Positions 1 through 9,379 of a stretch of DNA of 64,000 nt are shown here, piece by piece. A program made the translations under genes and the position numbers. Below the pieces are notes generated by a model, which worked only from the letters and a program-made list of their open reading frames with translations, was not told the origin of the DNA and searched no databases. Each line of letters opens with the position of its first letter. Position 1 is the first letter of the stretch. The stretch covers positions 1,946,001 through 2,010,000 of the forward strand of contig NC_014759.1 of the NCBI RefSeq assembly GCF_000183425.1. Reading direction: 5' to 3'. The DNA is from Marivirga tractuosa DSM 4126 (GTDB lineage Bacteria; Bacteroidota; Bacteroidia; Cytophagales; Cyclobacteriaceae).

Positions 1-207
1 CCTTGGATAGTAGGAAGCGTTTGGGCTGGAAAAGTTACTTTCAGAAAATTAAACGGAATTACTCAGAAGTTAAGACCTGCCTTGGCCTTAACACTTGCTT
101 TATTCTTATTCTTGAGAGGACTGGAAGTGCAATTTATTCATATTCCGCTTCCTGATTTAGGACAGGCACAAACTACCATGGATATTCCAATTTGTGGGGA
201 GAGGTAA
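1..207 (+). CDS. C-terminal fragment of a membrane permease, probably TauE/SafE-like
   Basis: An open frame enters from the left edge in frame 1 and ends at TAA 205-207, giving the last 68 residues of a larger protein. The visible part has a basic loop, then a hydrophobic segment (about residues 28-39, rich in Ala/Leu/Phe) followed by Arg-Gly-Leu and a short tail. Bacteroidota TauE/SafE-type (UreH-like) permeases end in this way, with a last helix followed by RGL and a short proline-rich tail. The family call rests on that resemblance only, because the diagnostic N-terminal part is outside the window. It is separated from gcvT by 95 bases with a promoter-like element, so it is probably not in the same transcript. 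Confidence 0.4.
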   Translation, partial: PWIVGSVWAGKVTFRKLNGITQKLRPALALTLALFLFLRGLEVQFIHIPLPDLGQAQTTMDIPICGER

Positions 208-259
208 AAAACCAGTATATAAGTTTAAAATATCCACTTCCAAAACCCCATATTTTCCA

Positions 260-267
260 TACTTTTG
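260..267 (+). promoter_or_regulatory. possible -7 element for gcvT
   Basis: TACTTTTG matches the Bacteroidota -7 consensus TAnnTTTG, and the gcvT start codon follows 36 bases later. No clear TTTG -33 element lies 19-21 bases upstream, so support is moderate. Confidence 0.35.
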
Positions 268-302
268 CCTATCAGGAAATTTAAGATCATAATTCAACTA
301 CT

Positions 303-1391
303 ATGGAATTGAAGAAAATTGCAATAAACCACATTCACGAGCAACTAGGTGCTAAAATGGTACCCTTTGCCGGTTATAATATGCCTGTTTCCTATACGGG
401 TCTGATTGAAGAACATAACACTGTCCGCAATACTGTTGGTATGTTTGATGTTTCCCATATGGGAGAATTCCTTATTTCTGGTCCAAAAGCATTGGACTTG
501 ATTCAAAAAGTATTTAGTAATGATGCTTCTACATTGGTAGTTGGAAAAGCGCAATATGGCTATTTACCAAATGATAATGGCGGAATTGTAGATGATTTAT
601 TGATATACCGAATAGGAGAGGAAGAATACATGTTGGTTGTGAATGCTTCCAATATTGAAAAAGATTGGAATTGGATAGCCAAACAAAATGAGGGCTTCGG
701 AGCTATAATGAAAGATATTTCTGATGATTTTTCTCTTTTTGCCGTACAGGGTCCAAAAGCTGAGGATACTTTACAGAAGTTGACCACTGCTATGGACTTA
801 TCTGCTATCAAGCCATTCCACTTTCAAGTAGCGCCTTTTGCAGATACTAAGTATGTGATTATGTCCAACACAGGATATACCGGTGCAGGTGGTTTTGAAA
901 TTTATTTACACAATAAAGATGCGGAAAGTGTTTGGCGCAAAATTTTAGATGCAGGTGAAGAGTTTGGCATCAAACCTATCGGATTAGGTGCAAGAGATAC
1001 CTTAAGAATGGAAATGGGATTCTGTTTATATGGAAATGATATAGACGATACCACCTCTCCAATAGAAGCAAAACTAGGCTGGGCAACCAAATTCACCAAA
1101 GATTTTATCAATGCCGAAGATCTTAAAAAGCAGAAAGAACAAGGTGTTGAACGTAAACTAATCGCCTTTCATATGAAGGATAGAGGTATCCCAAGAAAAG
1201 GATATGAAATTTTGGATATGGATGGCAACACTATTGGAGTTGTTACATCAGGAACCCAATCTCCTACTTTAGGTCATGGCATTGGAATGGGCTATGTTAA
1301 AACAGATTTTGCGAAACCTGAAACAGAAATTCAGATTGCGGTTAGAAAAAATCAATTGAAGGCAGTAGTAAAGAAGTTACCTTTGATTTAA
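303..1391 (+). CDS. gcvT: Glycine cleavage system aminomethyltransferase (T protein)
   Basis: Transfers the methylene group from aminomethyl-lipoyl H protein to tetrahydrofolate and releases ammonia, in the cytoplasmic glycine cleavage complex. The 362 residues are the normal family length. The N-terminal folate-binding region contains [11 protein letters not shown] (about 47-56) and [10 protein letters not shown] (93-102), which carries the catalytic aspartate of the family. The C-terminal barrel ends with the expected [18 protein letters not shown] segment. The gene stands alone: gcvH and gcvP are not in the window, as is usual in Bacteroidota. A strong hairpin follows the stop codon. Confident family and function. 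Confidence 0.95.
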   Translation: MELKKIAINHIHEQLGAKMVPFAGYNMPVSYTGLIEEHNTVRNTVGMFDVSHMGEFLISGPKALDLIQKVFSNDASTLVVGKAQYGYLPNDNGGIVDDLLIYRIGEEEYMLVVNASNIEKDWNWIAKQNEGFGAIMKDISDDFSLFAVQGPKAEDTLQKLTTAMDLSAIKPFHFQVAPFADTKYVIMSNTGYTGAGGFEIYLHNKDAESVWRKILDAGEEFGIKPIGLGARDTLRMEMGFCLYGNDIDDTTSPIEAKLGWATKFTKDFINAEDLKKQKEQGVERKLIAFHMKDRGIPRKGYEILDMDGNTIGVVTSGTQSPTLGHGIGMGYVKTDFAKPETEIQIAVRKNQLKAVVKKLPLI

Positions 1392-1399
1392 ATAAAAAA

Positions 1400-1433
1400 A
1401 AATAGCCTCCGAAGAAATTCAGAGGCTATTTTC
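1400..1433. terminator. bidirectional intrinsic terminator between gcvT and the ABC permease gene
   Basis: Perfect 11-bp stem (AAAATAGCCTC at 1400-1410 with GAGGCTATTTT at 1423-1433) and a 12-base loop. A run of A before it and T-rich sequence after it allow termination of both converging genes. Confidence 0.8.
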
Positions 1434-1445
1434 ATTTTTGTTATA

Positions 1446-4400
1446 TTACTCAATTAACTCCTCTTTCACACTCTTGATATTATCCTTAAAGACTCTATCA
1501 ATCAAAAGATGTCTCGGATCAATACCCGCCTTTGCAGGGATATTATCCACCACAAAAGTAAAATCCATTTCTTCTTGATCGATTTTAACTCTCTTTTGGA
1601 ACATTAAATCTTCTTCCTCTGCATCAGCAAATAAACCAATATCAATCCAATCATTAATGGGAACATTCGTTTCATTACCCAAACTGTCTGCTTTTATTTT
1701 CTTGCTTTCTACTTTTAAGTTGACCTCGTAAACGCCATCCTCAATTTTCCGATAGCTAGCATCTGTCATTCTATTGTCGTACAAAGTGATTTCCTTAAAC
1801 CAGTCATCGATTAGATATTTCATAGAATCTGGAACCTGAGGTTCTAAATACTCGAGAAAATCAAGAGAAGTCGGATATGGGGGACCTTTGTAGCGATACT
1901 CCTCTAGGAATCCTCTCATGGCTTTGTTCACATTGTCTTCGCCTATATAATCCTGCAAAGCAAATAGAATAACACTCCCTTTTCCATAATGAATATACCC
2001 TTGATTCTCTACTTTATAGAGTGGTAATTCTTTCTCTAATTCTCCACTTCTACCTCTTAGATATCTGTTATGATTATACTTATTAAACTCTCGCATTTTC
2101 ATAGGATCATCGGTTTTACTTTTCATCGTCATCAAAGAGGAATACTCAGAGAAGCCTTCACTAAACATAGTGCTACCTTGCATTTCCGCTCCAATCACTT
2201 GATGAGCCCAGTATTGATGGGCAATTTCATGCGCAATAACCGCATCGATCACATTATTCTCGCTTTCATCTTCCAAATTGATCACAAAACCAAAAGACTC
2301 GGAATAAGGCATAGTACCCGGAAAAGCTTGAGCAAAATTGGCATATCGTGGGAATTCTATAATTCTGCTTTGTTTATGATAGTAGGGACCAAAGTTATCT
2401 GTATAATATTGCAGCGATTTTCTGATAGCTGATTGCATTTTAGGCACATTGACCTCATGCTTTTTATCATAATACACTTCTATATCAACATCATTCCATT
2501 TTTCTCTGGACACCTCAAATCGTGCTGAAATAAAAGAGTAAAAATTCATAGATGGATGATCCACTTTATAGTGAAAATATTTTCTCCCATCTTCTTCCCA
2601 TTCTTTCAGTAAACTACCAGGTGCAATGGCTATTTGATCTGAAGAAGTAGAAATCACGGTTTCTACCTCTATGAAATCCGACAAGCCATTTGTTAAGTAG
2701 TTTTTGTCACAAGCAGGCCCACAATTTTCTTCCAGAGCAGGCATTCGTTCCTTTTCTGGCAAATCATATTTCTTACGTGTATTATTGTCGCTTATCTCAG
2801 CTCTTGAATTGTACCCTAGAGAAGGTAACACTTCAAAATTATTCAAAAAGGTACCATTTTCTACTATTGAAGTATTGCTCACCTGATTTTCAAATCCTTT
2901 GGTAATATAATTATTCAAAATGGTAGCATTCATGCTATCTCCAGGTTGAAAAGGCTTAGCCAATTTGTAAATCCGATAATCAAATTCATCATCTTCAAAA
3001 ACCAATTCTGCTCCCTCGATCAATATTTCCGTATCCCAAGCAGGATTACAGCTAAAATGAAGTGAATCGATCGCTACATCCGTTTCATTTGTGAATAAAA
3101 CCTCAGCTTTTACTTTCACATCTCTTTTATATGGAAATATATCAATAAAATAATCGACAGCGCCTATTTTCGGCATAGCGATATCTTCATACTTTTTATA
3201 AGTCTTTTCGTACTCTATCGCCTGTAATTCTCGTTCATCTGAAGTATCATACGTATTCAAAACTTGTGTATTGTAAAATACAAAACCCGATAAAGATAAC
3301 CACACCGCAATCACTAAGAAAAAACTAATCTTAAATGACTTAGGCATTCCCTTTCTCATCAACTTTATTTTTTCTTTGAAAGTTGCTGTGGTTCCTCTTT
3401 TCCAAATCATGGTCGCTAAAAACAAGCAAATTAGTGCAAAGGAAATCCAATAGAAATTGAACCAAATAGAGCTCATTAAGGCTGGTCCAAAAGCATTCAT
3501 ATCAGAATAAATGATCCTAGGAGTAGCACCCAAGGAAATCATATTACTTTGAATATCTACAATTACCAATAAAATATCTAATGCAAAAATTAAGATTATA
3601 GAAATGAAATAGCCAATATATTTATTGCTCACCATCGCATGAATCAACACCATCACCATGCTGTAAATAATGTAATAGCCGAGATAGCTGATAAAAAAGT
3701 CGCTGAAATATAATCCCAGTTCTATTCTGCTATAACCTGATCCTAATTGATAAATCACGGCACTCAATACGAAGAAGGCATAGAGCACAATGGTAATAGC
3801 CACCAAGCTACTCACTTTAGCAATTAAAGAAATAAAAGACTGATGCGGAGTGGCATCTATTACTTCATTGATGTAATTGTCTTTATCTCGCCAGATCAAT
3901 TCCCCACTAAAGAACACCACGATTATGATGGTGAAAAGACCCGATACACTGGAAATAATATCCAGCATTTTATAGGTAACTGGATAAGATTGCAAACCAA
4001 AATACTCGAAGCCTCCTGCTAAATTTGAAATCAGCATTAACAAACTGAAAATGATCAAAATCTTAAAAGTGGTGCTTTTAATAATACTCAGAAAGTTGAT
4101 ATAAAAGAAGCTTCTAAACTGCTTCCATGATGTTGCTGAAGAAAAGTTAATAGAAACGTTCGGCAAAACAAATGGCTCTCTTTTGATGGCCTTCTCCTTC
4201 TTCTCCGCTTTTACTTTTTTATTTTTCTGCTGGAAGCTAAAACTAAAATAAGATGCTAGGAGAATAATCAAGCCTACTCCAAACCAAAGCAATCTATTAT
4301 ATAGTAATATCGGAGTCAACTGCAGTCCCAAAGAATTCTTTTCTACTGGCGTATAATACTTTGACATGAAGGAATAGGTCCTGATGCCGAAAGTATCTAA

Positions 4401-5033
4401 AAGTGCTGCCATACTCTCGTTTTCAATGTCCGACATTAAGGTTCCTGATATAATATAGGCAACAATAACTGCCAATGCTCCCACAAATGAGATCACCGTG
4501 TTTTTCCAGATATTCGCGAAAGCAAAAATAATTGCGCCTGCAAAAAACATATTAGGTAAAACTATGAAAAAGTAGTTATTGATAAAGGAAGAAAGATAAA
4601 AAGCCCCAAAGCGATCGGCTTCAATCCAGCCAAAAATAGGAGCTAATGCAGAGCCAATTAAAATCCCTAAAAACACACCCAACATTGGGACAGTAGCTAG
4701 AATTAGTGCACCAAAGAAGCGACCAAGAAAGTAGCCCGACTTCTTGATGGGAGTACTGAACAATATTTCATTGAATTGATTTTGATAATCTCGTAAAGCC
4801 GCATTATTGAAAAATGCAGTAGCTATTATCAGACCAAATATGGTCATCACTCCGGTATAAACCGCGATGATATGAGGTGCATTCCTGTATACATTACCTA
4901 TTGAGCCTCCAATGGTCACATTATCGCTGACCACCGCAAAAAAGACCAATAGACCTAATAAAGCCGTGAAGATATAAATCATCGGCTGCTTAAAGGTGTA
5001 CTTTAATTCAGTTGTAAAGAAGTGTTTAAACAT
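1446..5033 (-). CDS. ABC transporter permease fused to an M1-family metallopeptidase domain
   Basis: A 1195-residue fusion. Residues 1 to about 580 form two blocks of ABC-2-type transmembrane helices joined by a lysine-rich linker near 270. The rest is an extracytoplasmic M1-aminopeptidase-like domain with a zinc motif HEIAHQ (H935, E936, H939) and a distal glutamate in SEGFSEY (E959). The gap between H939 and E959 is 19 residues, against 18 in typical M1 enzymes. The TMPYSES segment just before the zinc site stands where M1 enzymes carry the GAMEN exopeptidase motif. The partner ATPase gene lies 11 bases upstream in the same operon. Such fusions are recurrent in Bacteroidota; neither cargo nor peptide substrate is known to me. 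Perhaps the peptidase processes what the transporter exports (inference). Confidence 0.85.
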   Translation of the reverse strand: MFKHFFTTELKYTFKQPMIYIFTALLGLLVFFAVVSDNVTIGGSIGNVYRNAPHIIAVYTGVMTIFGLIIATAFFNNAALRDYQNQFNEILFSTPIKKSGYFLGRFFGALILATVPMLGVFLGILIGSALAPIFGWIEADRFGAFYLSSFINNYFFIVLPNMFFAGAIIFAFANIWKNTVISFVGALAVIVAYIISGTLMSDIENESMAALLDTFGIRTYSFMSKYYTPVEKNSLGLQLTPILLYNRLLWFGVGLIILLASYFSFSFQQKNKKVKAEKKEKAIKREPFVLPNVSINFSSATSWKQFRSFFYINFLSIIKSTTFKILIIFSLLMLISNLAGGFEYFGLQSYPVTYKMLDIISSVSGLFTIIIVVFFSGELIWRDKDNYINEVIDATPHQSFISLIAKVSSLVAITIVLYAFFVLSAVIYQLGSGYSRIELGLYFSDFFISYLGYYIIYSMVMVLIHAMVSNKYIGYFISIILIFALDILLVIVDIQSNMISLGATPRIIYSDMNAFGPALMSSIWFNFYWISFALICLFLATMIWKRGTTATFKEKIKLMRKGMPKSFKISFFLVIAVWLSLSGFVFYNTQVLNTYDTSDERELQAIEYEKTYKKYEDIAMPKIGAVDYFIDIFPYKRDVKVKAEVLFTNETDVAIDSLHFSCNPAWDTEILIEGAELVFEDDEFDYRIYKLAKPFQPGDSMNATILNNYITKGFENQVSNTSIVENGTFLNNFEVLPSLGYNSRAEISDNNTRKKYDLPEKERMPALEENCGPACDKNYLTNGLSDFIEVETVISTSSDQIAIAPGSLLKEWEEDGRKYFHYKVDHPSMNFYSFISARFEVSREKWNDVDIEVYYDKKHEVNVPKMQSAIRKSLQYYTDNFGPYYHKQSRIIEFPRYANFAQAFPGTMPYSESFGFVINLEDESENNVIDAVIAHEIAHQYWAHQVIGAEMQGSTMFSEGFSEYSSLMTMKSKTDDPMKMREFNKYNHNRYLRGRSGELEKELPLYKVENQGYIHYGKGSVILFALQDYIGEDNVNKAMRGFLEEYRYKGPPYPTSLDFLEYLEPQVPDSMKYLIDDWFKEITLYDNRMTDASYRKIEDGVYEVNLKVESKKIKADSLGNETNVPINDWIDIGLFADAEEEDLMFQKRVKIDQEEMDFTFVVDNIPAKAGIDPRHLLIDRVFKDNIKSVKEELIE

Positions 5034-5044
5034 GTCTGATGAGT

Positions 5045-5929
5045 TTATACTAAGATGTTAGAAGTATTGATTTTTGAGAAGAATACATCTTCTAAATTTG
5101 GCTGAACCTGCTCAAAGCCATCACCAGGATTACTATCACTGAAAATGTGAATCAAAGGCTTTCCTCCTACCATTTTATTAGAGATGATAGAATATTCTTT
5201 AGCATAATTATCTAACTCTTCTCTCTGAACGATTTTTTGATAAACTTTTCCAGATAGATCTTCAATTGCTGCTTGAGGAGCCCCTTTAAATACGATTTCC
5301 CCTAGGTTCATAATTGCCATATTGGTACATAGTTCACGAACATCGTCTACGATATGAGTAGATAAAATTACCACTACTTTTTCACCCACATCCGCAAGTA
5401 AATTATAAAATCTATTTCTTTCACTAGGATCCAAACCGGCAGTTGGCTCGTCTACTATTATCAATTTTGGATCTCCAATCAGAGCCTGAGCAATGCCAAC
5501 TCTTTGTTTCATTCCTCCTGAAAACCCTTTGATCGCTTTACTTCTTTTATCATAAAGATTCACTTTATCCAAAAGGTATTTCACCATTTCCTTTCGCTCG
5601 GATTTTTTAGAAATCCCTTTCAAAATCGCCATATGATCAAGCAATTGTTCAGCTGTTATCCTAGGATATACGCCAAATTCCTGTGGTAAATAGCCCAAGA
5701 CTTTACGTAGTTCATCGGGTTGGTTTAAAATGTCAATTCCATCTAATTGGGCACTGCCTGTATCTGCTTCTTGCAAAGTAGCAAGTGTCCTCATTAATGA
5801 TGATTTTCCAGCGCCGTTGGGTCCTAAAAGACCAAACATGCCGTTATCAATTTCCAAATTGATATTATCTAATGCTTTTACGCCATTCGGATAGGTTTTC
5901 GAAAGCTGGCTGATAGTAAGTTTACTCAT
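5045..5929 (-). CDS. ABC transporter ATP-binding protein
   Basis: Cytoplasmic ATPase partner of the permease/M1 fusion encoded 11 bases downstream. The 294 residues show Walker A GPNGAGKS (36-43), Q-loop in YLPQEFG, the ABC signature FSGGMKQR, Walker B plus D-loop LIIVDEPTAGLDPSE and the switch histidine in LSTHIVDD. The C-terminal 80 residues are an extension of the type seen in ABC-2 exporters. As ATPase and permease are a two-gene operon, a homodimer of this ATPase probably drives one permease polypeptide whose two helical halves form the pore (inference). A palindromic operator-like site lies 39 bases upstream of the start. Confidence 0.93.
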   Translation of the reverse strand: MSKLTISQLSKTYPNGVKALDNINLEIDNGMFGLLGPNGAGKSSLMRTLATLQEADTGSAQLDGIDILNQPDELRKVLGYLPQEFGVYPRITAEQLLDHMAILKGISKKSERKEMVKYLLDKVNLYDKRSKAIKGFSGGMKQRVGIAQALIGDPKLIIVDEPTAGLDPSERNRFYNLLADVGEKVVVILSTHIVDDVRELCTNMAIMNLGEIVFKGAPQAAIEDLSGKVYQKIVQREELDNYAKEYSIISNKMVGGKPLIHIFSDSNPGDGFEQVQPNLEDVFFSKINTSNILV

Positions 5930-5967
5930 GTTCCTTTTTTTAAATTTAAATCTCAGTATATAGATGC

Positions 5968-5985
5968 ACTAATCGATACATTAGT
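5968..5985 (-). promoter_or_regulatory. palindromic operator-like site upstream of the ABC/M1 operon
   Basis: ACTAAT and ATTAGT form a perfect inverted repeat around a 6-base spacer, 39-56 bases upstream of the ATPase start. The shape resembles operators of YtrA-type GntR repressors that control ABC transporters. No such regulator gene is in the window, so the regulator is inferred. Confidence 0.4.
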
Positions 5986-6210
5986 AACTCGAAAAATAAT
6001 ATTTATTACTAAACTTACATCTACCTTTCATATAAAAGATCAAAGGATAATAAATAGGATAAATGGTTAAAACTTAGAAGACGGCATTTTTTTGGGCTAA
6101 TATCCAAAACACCACGTGCATAATTATTAAAAACTATTTAAAAAGATACATAATATAAATTCGCACATTTAGTTTATAGGTAAGTATTCAATAAAAATAC
6201 TCCGCAATTC

Positions 6211-6969
6211 ATGAAATCAGTTTTTTACCTTCTAATACCTTTTTTAACAATCAATTCAGCTTATGCTCAAACATTAACAGGTATTGTACAATCATCCGAA
6301 GATGGTTTAAGCATAGAAGGAGCACATGTTGTGAATATTTCTAAGAATGAAATGGCGATTTCTTCTCAAATGGGGAATTTTACGATAGTGGGTGAAATAG
6401 GTGATACATTAATAGTCAGCAATATTAATTACATCAAGAGACAGTTCATTGTGAACACAAAAAACCGAATATCAATATTACTGACACCGAACTTAATTCA
6501 GCTTGAAGAAGTGATCGTCAGCAACCTCCCAAAGACTGCAAATGACTTCCGTAAAAAATTGATAGCAATGCCGATGCAGGATAATGGTAAATTTTTACCT
6601 TACGGTATGAAACCTGCAAAAACAAGATCTGAAATCCCCCCTCTTTACAACCGAAGTCTGAATAGTGGTTTAGGATATGTGGTTATGAACCCATTGAAGA
6701 GCATCACAAGAAAATTGAGTAGTGAATATCAAGAAAAAGTAAAGTACTATGCTCTTAAAGCAGATGAAGACGATAAAATCCTAAGAGATAAAAAATTTAA
6801 TAGAGCATTAGTAGCTTCCCTTACCAAATTAGAAGCCGATGAACTCACCAACTTTATCCATTTCATGGATCTAGCTGATTCATTTATTAGCAATGCTTCA
6901 GATTACGAAATTGCTAAGAGAATACAGGAAGAGCTGAAAAAGTATCAAAACGAAGAAAGAAAGGAATAA
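6211..6969 (+). CDS. Secreted carboxypeptidase-regulatory-like domain protein of unknown function
   Basis: 252 residues with a signal peptide (hydrophobic 3-15, likely cleavage after AYA-Q at 19-20). Residues about 22-97 form a CarboxypepD_reg-like beta-sandwich (starts TLTGIVQSSEDG, includes GDTLIVSNINY), a module common in Bacteroidota envelope proteins. It ends at the point where TonB-dependent receptors begin their plug (QLEEVIVSN), but there is no plug or barrel. Instead a charged, mostly helical C-terminal half follows. It is probably exported to the periplasm or cell surface. Its function is unknown. It is a lone gene between the ABC operon and the isoprenoid/lipid operon. Confidence 0.8.
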   Translation: MKSVFYLLIPFLTINSAYAQTLTGIVQSSEDGLSIEGAHVVNISKNEMAISSQMGNFTIVGEIGDTLIVSNINYIKRQFIVNTKNRISILLTPNLIQLEEVIVSNLPKTANDFRKKLIAMPMQDNGKFLPYGMKPAKTRSEIPPLYNRSLNSGLGYVVMNPLKSITRKLSSEYQEKVKYYALKADEDDKILRDKKFNRALVASLTKLEADELTNFIHFMDLADSFISNASDYEIAKRIQEELKKYQNEERKE

Positions 6970-7133
6970 TCAATTTTTAAGATATTCACAATGCTATATT
7001 TTCTACTCATGAGGAATAGGCTCAAGAACCACAAATTAAATACTATAGTAAAAAACATGAGTTTAGGATATGATTATTTAGTATAAGAATTTACATTTAC
7101 TTAATTTAGAAAGACTGAATCAACTTAAAAGCT

Positions 7134-8411
7134 ATGTCTTCATCCAGTGAACGAACCAAAAAAGCACTTGAAACCCTCAGCAAGCTTCAAGATATTTCTG
7201 AGCTTATCAGTAAAGTGCAAAATAAAACTGGGGATGTGGACGATAAACAATTTTTCCCAATAGAATTTCCGGCTAGTAAAGAAGGAACAAAAAACAGACA
7301 AGCTTTTATAAAAGAGGAGCTTCAACTAAAGCCCAATCATTTATTTCAAGAAGGTAAAAAATTGACCGCAGAAGATTTCAGGGGCAATATTGAAAGTTTC
7401 ATAGGTTGTAGCCAAGTCCCGACTGGTATGATAGGTCCAGTGAGAGTAGTGGGTTCTGTAGCACAAGGAGATTTTTATGTCCCTCTGGCAACAACCGAAG
7501 GCGCATTAGTAGCTTCCTATCAAAGAGGGGCTAAAGCATGCACGCTTTCCGGTGGTGCCACTTCCATTTGTTTGATCGAATCTGTGAAAAGATCCCCTGT
7601 TTTCAAATTTGACAACTTAGGCGACTTAGGCGGATTTCTGGTTTGGTTTTATAATCAAACCGATCAGTTGCATGAATTAGTCAAAAAAAGTAGTCGTTTT
7701 GCTCAACTGCAAGATATCAGTTCCAATATTGAAGGCAATCACCTTATTTTAACATTTGAATTTCAAACAGGAGATGCTTCCGGACAAAATATGGTGACTA
7801 TCTGTACTGATCAGATTTGTCAATTTATTCTAGCCAAAAGCCCTATTAAACCTAAGAAATGGTATGTAGAAGGAAATTATTCTGGCGATAAAAAAGCTAC
7901 TTCTCTATCTTTTTCAAGCGTTCGTGGCAAAAAAGTAACAACGGAAATCACACTACCTGTGTCAATTGTAAAAGATGTATTGAAAAGCAGTCCGAAGCAA
8001 ATGGAAGAGTATTGGAAAACCTCCACCTTGGGAACTATTCAAAGTGGTGCCATAGGCGCACAAGGTCATTATGCCAATGGGCTTACTGCCCTATTTCTGG
8101 CAACCGGGCAAGATGTGGCCTGCATTGCCGAGGCAGCAGTTGGCATAACCCGGATGGAGGTCAATGAAAATGGCGACCTGTATGCCAGTGTTACTTTACC
8201 AAATTTAATTGTGGGGACCATTGGCGGAGGAACAGGATTACCGACTCAAAAAGAGTGCTTGGAGTTAATGGATTGCTACGGTGAAGGCAAAGCACGGAAA
8301 TTTGCTGAAATATGCGGAGCCGTTGTTTTAGCAGGTGAGTTATCCATTGCGGCCGCATTATCAGTTGGTCATTTTACATCTGCACATCAAAAACTAGGTA
8401 GAACAAAATGA
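7134..8411 (+). CDS. Hydroxymethylglutaryl-CoA reductase, class I-like
   Basis: Reduces HMG-CoA to mevalonate, the committed step of the mevalonate isoprenoid pathway. All active-site landmarks are present: E122 in ATTEGALVAS, GDASGQNM (213-220), D252/K253 in GNYSGDKK, D327 in ATGQD, GTIGGGTGLP (361-370) and the C-terminal acid-base histidine H418 in SAHQK. Motif forms resemble the class I (archaeal/eukaryotic) type. There is no N-terminal membrane anchor; the first 75 residues are a charged extension. First gene of an eight-gene operon, overlapping the UbiA gene by ATGA. I see no exact TAnnTTTG element in the 164 bases upstream. No other mevalonate-pathway gene is in the window, so whether this enzyme serves general isoprenoid synthesis or only this operon is open. 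Confidence 0.93.
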   Translation: MSSSSERTKKALETLSKLQDISELISKVQNKTGDVDDKQFFPIEFPASKEGTKNRQAFIKEELQLKPNHLFQEGKKLTAEDFRGNIESFIGCSQVPTGMIGPVRVVGSVAQGDFYVPLATTEGALVASYQRGAKACTLSGGATSICLIESVKRSPVFKFDNLGDLGGFLVWFYNQTDQLHELVKKSSRFAQLQDISSNIEGNHLILTFEFQTGDASGQNMVTICTDQICQFILAKSPIKPKKWYVEGNYSGDKKATSLSFSSVRGKKVTTEITLPVSIVKDVLKSSPKQMEEYWKTSTLGTIQSGAIGAQGHYANGLTALFLATGQDVACIAEAAVGITRMEVNENGDLYASVTLPNLIVGTIGGGTGLPTQKECLELMDCYGEGKARKFAEICGAVVLAGELSIAAALSVGHFTSAHQKLGRTK

Positions 8412-9379
8412 GTGATTATATCATCAATCAACATAGTAAAGAAGAGGAAAACAAAGCATCATTCTTAAAAAGATTATATATCTATCAAAAAGAAAGATTC
8501 CCCATTTTAGGACATGGAGTTTTAGTTGCTGTTTTCAGTTTTTCAGCAATATCCTATTCAAGAATCAGCCGCGGTGCCGAAGGCTTTGTCAGCACAGAAA
8601 AATTTCTACTGGGAATTTTTACTACTATTACACTCTTTCTACTAGTCCGCATATTGGATGAATTCAAGGATGCTAAAGATGATGCAAAATTCAGGCAAGA
8701 ACTACCGGTTCCAAGAGGACTAATTTCCCTGAAAGAATTAGCCGCTATCGGATGGGTTGTTTTTATAGCCCAAATCATCATCAATACTGTTTTCTTTCCA
8801 AAAATGTTACTGCTATATGCCGGAGTCATCATTTACCTGCTATTGATGACCAAAGAATTTTTCATTGCCGAATGGCTGAAAAAGCATCAATTTTGGTATG
8901 TCACTTCTCATATGTTCATCATCCCCTTTATAGATGTCTATGCCAGTGGTCTCGATTGGTTTTTGGCTGATGTCCAAGCCCCGGTCGGATTACTTTTTTT
9001 CTTTGCCGTATCTTATATGAATGGCATTGTCTTAGAAGTCGGCAGAAAAATAAGAACTCCTCAACAAGAATCAGAAGGTGTTTTGACTTATACCTCCATG
9101 TTGGGGATTCCAAAAGCTGTTTACCTTTGGATTGTAGTATTATTTGCAACTCTCCTGCTGAGCATTACCGCTTCCTATTTTGCTAATTATAGCATGGAAA
9201 TCTATATGATTTTATTGTTTGTATTTTTGATTTGCCTCTTCCCAGCCTTCCTTTTTTTAGGAAAGAAAGATGCCAAAACAGCAAAATTCATTGAACATGC
9301 TTCCGCCATTTGGACCATTGCCATGTACCTGATCCTAGGCGCTGGCCCTATGATTTCACGTTTGATTGGTTCAATATGA
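8408..9379 (+). CDS. UbiA-family prenyltransferase
   Basis: Integral-membrane enzyme that would move a polyprenyl group from its diphosphate to an acceptor. The 323 residues contain 8-9 hydrophobic segments. The first Asp-rich motif is a variant, RILDEFKDAKDD (81-92), followed by PVPRGLIS, in place of the usual NDxxDxxxD. The second lies near FIDVYASGLDW, followed by the family-typical VGRKIRTPQQESEGV. The DExKD form marks a poorly characterised UbiA branch, so the acceptor (aromatic acid, glycerol phosphate or other) cannot be read from sequence. Overlaps both neighbours by ATGA. HMG-CoA reductase upstream suggests the operon secures its own prenyl donor (inference). Confidence 0.85.
   Translation: MSDYIINQHSKEEENKASFLKRLYIYQKERFPILGHGVLVAVFSFSAISYSRISRGAEGFVSTEKFLLGIFTTITLFLLVRILDEFKDAKDDAKFRQELPVPRGLISLKELAAIGWVVFIAQIIINTVFFPKMLLLYAGVIIYLLLMTKEFFIAEWLKKHQFWYVTSHMFIIPFIDVYASGLDWFLADVQAPVGLLFFFAVSYMNGIVLEVGRKIRTPQQESEGVLTYTSMLGIPKAVYLWIVVLFATLLLSITASYFANYSMEIYMILLFVFLICLFPAFLFLGKKDAKTAKFIEHASAIWTIAMYLILGAGPMISRLIGSI

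Noticed and set aside
2070..2905. + strand frames of 60-120 residues opposite the M1 peptidase
   Set aside because: Shadows of the 1195-residue - strand gene, with no recognisable domain or start context.
9310..9375. Upstream in-frame start for the PEP-synthase-like gene
   Set aside because: It lies inside the UbiA coding sequence; the ATGA overlap at 9376 fits the pattern of the whole operon.
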